Assembly: GCA_016872125.1 (NCBI GenBank)
Contig: VHBD01000042.1
Span: 1-9,806 of the forward strand
DNA length: 9,806 nucleotides
DNA from: Sphingomonadales bacterium
Lineage (GTDB): Bacteria; Bacteroidota; Bacteroidia; UBA7662
Reading direction: 5' to 3'
Part shown: positions 6,832 to 9,806 of the stretch, piece after piece
How positions within the stretch are numbered: the first letter of the stretch is position 1
How the letters are laid out: every line of letters begins with the position of its first letter
Notes under the pieces: generated by a model
What the model saw: the letters and a program-made list of their open reading frames with translations, nothing else
The model's database searches: none
What the model was told of the DNA's origin: nothing
Position numbers and translations under genes: made by a program

Positions 6832-6845
6832 CATAATCGGTTATA

Positions 6846-9806
6846 ATGAACTATCAGAAAATCAACAATGTGGTCGGATGGGTGGTTTTTGCCGTGGCCA
6901 CCGCGGTTTATACCCTGACCCTGGAACCAACCACCTCCTTTTGGGACTGTGGTGAGTTTATCTCGGCCTGTTACAAATTGCAGATCATGCACCCTCCCGG
7001 GGCACCGTTCTTCATGCTGACGGGACGAATTTTCACCCTATTGGCGGGCAGCCCCGAAAATGTGGCTTGGTCGGTCAACTTCTTGAGCGGAATCACCTCG
7101 GCCTTTACCATCCTCTTTCTGTTCTGGACCATTACCGCTTTGGGGCGTAAAATTTTGGACAAAGACGGTGAACCTGTGAGCGGCCCTTCGATGTGGCTTT
7201 TGATGGGATCGGGAATGGTGGGCGCTTTGGCCTACACCTTCTCGGATTCTTTTTGGTTTTCGGCGGTAGAAGGCGAAGTTTACGCATTTTCCTCCTTCTT
7301 CACGGCTATTGTTTTCTGGGCCATCCTCAAGTGGGAACGGATTGCGGACGAGCCGTTCGCTGACCGTTGGCTTATTTTAATTGCCTACCTGATGGGGCTG
7401 TCCATAGGGGTGCACTTACTGAACTTGCTCGCCATCCCCGCCATTTGCCTGGTGGTGTATCTGCGCAAATACCAACCGAGTGTCCAAGGTGTCATCGTCA
7501 GCCTTTTGGTTTCGGTGGGAGTCCTTGCCTTCGTCCAATACGGGATTATTCCCGGACTACCGCTGCTCGCTTCCAAATTCGAATTGATAATGGTCAACAA
7601 TGTTGGCCTGCCCTTTGGCATGGGAAACTGGCTCTTTGCTATCCTTTTTGTGGGGGGAATGGGTTGGGGACTTTGGCACACCCAGCGCCGTCAATTGATG
7701 GTCTTGAATCAGATTTTGCTGGGCACTGCCTTCATCATCATTGGTTACTCGTCTTACAGCATGATTGTGATTCGTTCGCATTCGAATCCTTCCATCAACA
7801 TGAACAAGCCCTCCGACATCTTCACCTTGATGTCGTATATCAACCGCGAACAATACGGTGATCGTCCCCTCTTCACCGGTCCCTATTTCACCGCAGAAGT
7901 AGTTGACCAAGAAGAAGGCCCGATGAAATACCGCAAAGGCCAAGACAATTACGTGGAAGCAGGTCGGGATATTATACCCATTTACGACCCAACCCATAAC
8001 ACTTTCTTGCCTAGGGCCTACAAGCGTGCAGGCACCCAGCAACGTCATATTGATTTCTACAAAACTTGGTTGGATTTGCGGGATGGAGAAAAGCCTCGCT
8101 TCTCGGACAACATGAATTTCCTCTTTAACTACCAGCTGGGTCATATGTACATGCGCTATTTCTTATGGAATTTCGTGGGTCGTCAAAACGATATCCAAGG
8201 TCAAGGTATGGATTACGAGAAAGGGAATTGGATTAGCGGGATTGAGGCAGTGGACGAATCCCGGGTAGGCCCTTCCGACAAACTTCCTGCACACCGCAAA
8301 GGAAATCGGGCCCGTAACACCTATTACGCTTTGCCTTTGATTCTTGGGCTGCTGGGCCTCTGGTTCCATTTCAAAAAAGCCAAAGGAGATGCCTGGACAG
8401 TCTTTCTGCTTTTCTTGCTTACAGGAATTGCCATCGTCATTTACCTGAATTTCGAACCACTCCAACCGCGGGAAAGGGATTACGCCTACGTTGGCTCTTT
8501 CTATGCCTTTGCGATTTGGATTGGCCTGGGGGTCATGGCTCTGTATGAATTGTTGGCAACGCGCCTTGCTAAAGGTCTTGCGGCGTCCTTGTCCGTGCTC
8601 CTCACCTTGGGAGTTCCGGCCCTGATGGGGGCCCAAAATTGGGATGACCATGACCGCTCCGGGAAATACGCTGCAAGGGATATCGCGGTCAATTACCTGG
8701 AATCTTGTCCTCCCAATGCGATTCTGTTCACCATGGGTGATAACGATACCTATCCGTTGTGGTATGCTCAGGAAGTGGAAGGCATTCGCTCCGATGTGAG
8801 GGTGGTCAACCTCAGTTTGTTGGGAACAGATTGGTACATTGATCATCTGCGTCGCAGCATCAACCAAAGTGAAGCCATTCCCCTGAGCATCGCTCAAGAC
8901 AAAATCGTCATGGGAACCCGGGATTATATACCTTTCTACGACCGCAAACTGGAAGGGTACTACGATCTGAAACAGTTGGTGAATTTCATGGCCAGCGACG
9001 ACAATTCTGCCAAGCTCCCCACACAGAGCGGGACCATGATTAACTATTTCCCAACACAGAATTTCGCTCTTCCCGTGGATTTTGCAAATGCTCTTGCCCA
9101 AGGCGCTGTGACCCCTGCGGATTCTGTGCGTGCCCCTGGTCAAATTATCTGGACTTTTGCGCGCAATGGTCTTATGAAAAATGATTTGATCATCATGGAT
9201 TTGTTGGCGCAGAACAATTGGAAAAGGCCCGTATGCTGGACGGTCTCCATGGGTTCAGAACAATACCTGGGTCTTGAAGATTATTTCCGACTCGAAGGTT
9301 TGGTATACCGTTTGACGCCCAACAGGGTACCTGCTTCCCAAGGCATGCCCTCCCAAGTTGCCACCGACATCATGCTGAAGAACATGCTCGAAAAGTTTCG
9401 TTGGGGCCGCATGAAAGAAGAAATTTACATTGATCCTGAAACCAACCGCATGACCATCAATCTGCGCAGCAATTGCATGCGCTTGGTGGAGAATCTTCTG
9501 CAACTCGGTCGCAACAAGGACGCCATCCAACTGATGGATTTGTGCGATCGCGAAATGCCTCATTCCAAGATCACCTACCTGCCCTACAATTACCAATTTG
9601 TCGAGTTCTACCACCGTGCCGGTGCTCCCAAGCAAGCCAATCGCCTCGCGAAACAGTTCTTTGACACCTACGAATCCGAGGCCCAATATTTCGGGTCATT
9701 GCGTGGGAAGCAACGCACGTTCTACGAGCGCGATGAGCAAGCCGCCAAAGCCGTAATGGGCGAAATGGTTCGGCTATCCCGTCAATTCAATCAACCCAAA
9801 TTGGCT
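6846..9806 (+). CDS. DUF2723 / GT117-type polytopic membrane protein (3' end beyond the window)
   Basis: The frame is open from the ATG at 6846 through the last base: 987 codons with no stop, so the protein is incomplete at the C-terminus. The family is typical of Bacteroidota and is classed with protein O-mannosyltransferase-like GT-C glycosyltransferases on fold grounds. Donor and acceptor are not established to my knowledge. After the first helix (about 9-27) comes SFWDCGEFIS with acidic Asp34 and Glu37, as in GT-C enzymes, then HPPGAP (49-54). About seven more hydrophobic segments follow to about residue 300, then a soluble loop to about 495. Four further segments lie between about 497 and 592, with PRERDYAYVGSF (Asp545) between them. 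A large soluble region after about 600 begins NWDDHDRSGKY, contains MGDNDTYPLWYAQE (630 onward), and ends in alpha-helical, repeat-like sequence (about 880-987). MNYQKINN is the usual family start. It is divergent from tRNA-Gln. Confidence 0.9.
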   Translation, partial: MNYQKINNVVGWVVFAVATAVYTLTLEPTTSFWDCGEFISACYKLQIMHPPGAPFFMLTGRIFTLLAGSPENVAWSVNFLSGITSAFTILFLFWTITALGRKILDKDGEPVSGPSMWLLMGSGMVGALAYTFSDSFWFSAVEGEVYAFSSFFTAIVFWAILKWERIADEPFADRWLILIAYLMGLSIGVHLLNLLAIPAICLVVYLRKYQPSVQGVIVSLLVSVGVLAFVQYGIIPGLPLLASKFELIMVNNVGLPFGMGNWLFAILFVGGMGWGLWHTQRRQLMVLNQILLGTAFIIIGYSSYSMIVIRSHSNPSINMNKPSDIFTLMSYINREQYGDRPLFTGPYFTAEVVDQEEGPMKYRKGQDNYVEAGRDIIPIYDPTHNTFLPRAYKRAGTQQRHIDFYKTWLDLRDGEKPRFSDNMNFLFNYQLGHMYMRYFLWNFVGRQNDIQGQGMDYEKGNWISGIEAVDESRVGPSDKLPAHRKGNRARNTYYALPLILGLLGLWFHFKKAKGDAWTVFLLFLLTGIAIVIYLNFEPLQPRERDYAYVGSFYAFAIWIGLGVMALYELLATRLAKGLAASLSVLLTLGVPALMGAQNWDDHDRSGKYAARDIAVNYLESCPPNAILFTMGDNDTYPLWYAQEVEGIRSDVRVVNLSLLGTDWYIDHLRRSINQSEAIPLSIAQDKIVMGTRDYIPFYDRKLEGYYDLKQLVNFMASDDNSAKLPTQSGTMINYFPTQNFALPVDFANALAQGAVTPADSVRAPGQIIWTFARNGLMKNDLIIMDLLAQNNWKRPVCWTVSMGSEQYLGLEDYFRLEGLVYRLTPNRVPASQGMPSQVATDIMLKNMLEKFRWGRMKEEIYIDPETNRMTINLRSNCMRLVENLLQLGRNKDAIQLMDLCDREMPHSKITYLPYNYQFVEFYHRAGAPKQANRLAKQFFDTYESEAQYFGSLRGKQRTFYERDEQAAKAVMGEMVRLSRQFNQPKLA

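Noticed and set aside
7367..7861. A 164-codon plus-strand frame within the DUF2723 gene
   Set aside because: It is a different frame of a membrane-protein gene that is intact throughout. There is no evidence for a nested gene or a frameshift.
8163..9143. A 326-codon minus-strand open frame inside the DUF2723 gene
   Set aside because: The plus strand encodes a continuous, well-recognised family protein here. The minus-strand product has no motif and no promoter or spacing that would support a gene.
1..9806. CRISPR arrays, transposons, attachment sites, toxin-antitoxin or phage-defence genes
   Set aside because: No direct repeat series, terminal inverted repeats, transposase motifs or small paired genes were found. 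The tRNA gene is intact with no repeated 3' fragment nearby that would mark an integration site.

Overview
The window looks like a stretch of core chromosome from a member of the Bacteroidota (Flavobacteriales/Saprospirales-like; the genus cannot be told from sequence reading alone). Four things support this. The largest gene is a DUF2723 membrane protein of the type abundant in that phylum. Starts lack purine-rich Shine-Dalgarno sequences. Two clear TAnnTTTG-type -7 promoter elements (both TATATTTG) sit at the expected distance from a CDS and a tRNA gene. A secreted amidohydrolase of the Bacteroidota type, with no HxH motif, is also present. Base composition is close to balanced and similar throughout, and there is no insertion sequence, phage gene, CRISPR array or other sign of recent transfer.

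Layout. Positions 1-137 hold the 3' end of a gene whose tail resembles a UDP-2,3-diacylglucosamine pyrophosphatase-like metallophosphoesterase. Five bases later comes prfA (release factor 1, 143-1213), then a full-length transketolase (1291-3318), then 34 bases later a signal-peptide-bearing amidohydrolase-fold protein (3353-4714). All are on the plus strand and probably form one or two read-through units. A bacilliredoxin-family gene on the minus strand (4760-5176) faces the amidohydrolase gene tail to tail. It is divergent from ahcY (S-adenosylhomocysteine hydrolase, 5314-6621, plus). ahcY ends at a perfect palindromic terminator, which also serves a minus-strand tRNA-Gln(UUG) gene (6683-6758). 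Divergent from the tRNA is a very large DUF2723/GT117-type membrane protein (6846 to the window edge), open at its 3' end.

Coding density is high. The longest stretch without a protein gene is 6622-6845, which holds the shared terminator, the tRNA and two back-to-back promoter regions.

Working together. prfA and tRNA-Gln serve translation, transketolase the non-oxidative pentose phosphate pathway, and ahcY the methyl cycle (SAH to homocysteine and adenosine). The bacilliredoxin serves thiol redox control. The first fragment and the DUF2723 protein point to the cell envelope. I do not see a coherent, previously undescribed system. The observations most worth a second look are the amidohydrolase with a missing metal-binding HxH motif, the dual-use terminator abutting the tRNA 3' end, and the hairpin between the tRNA and DUF2723 promoters.
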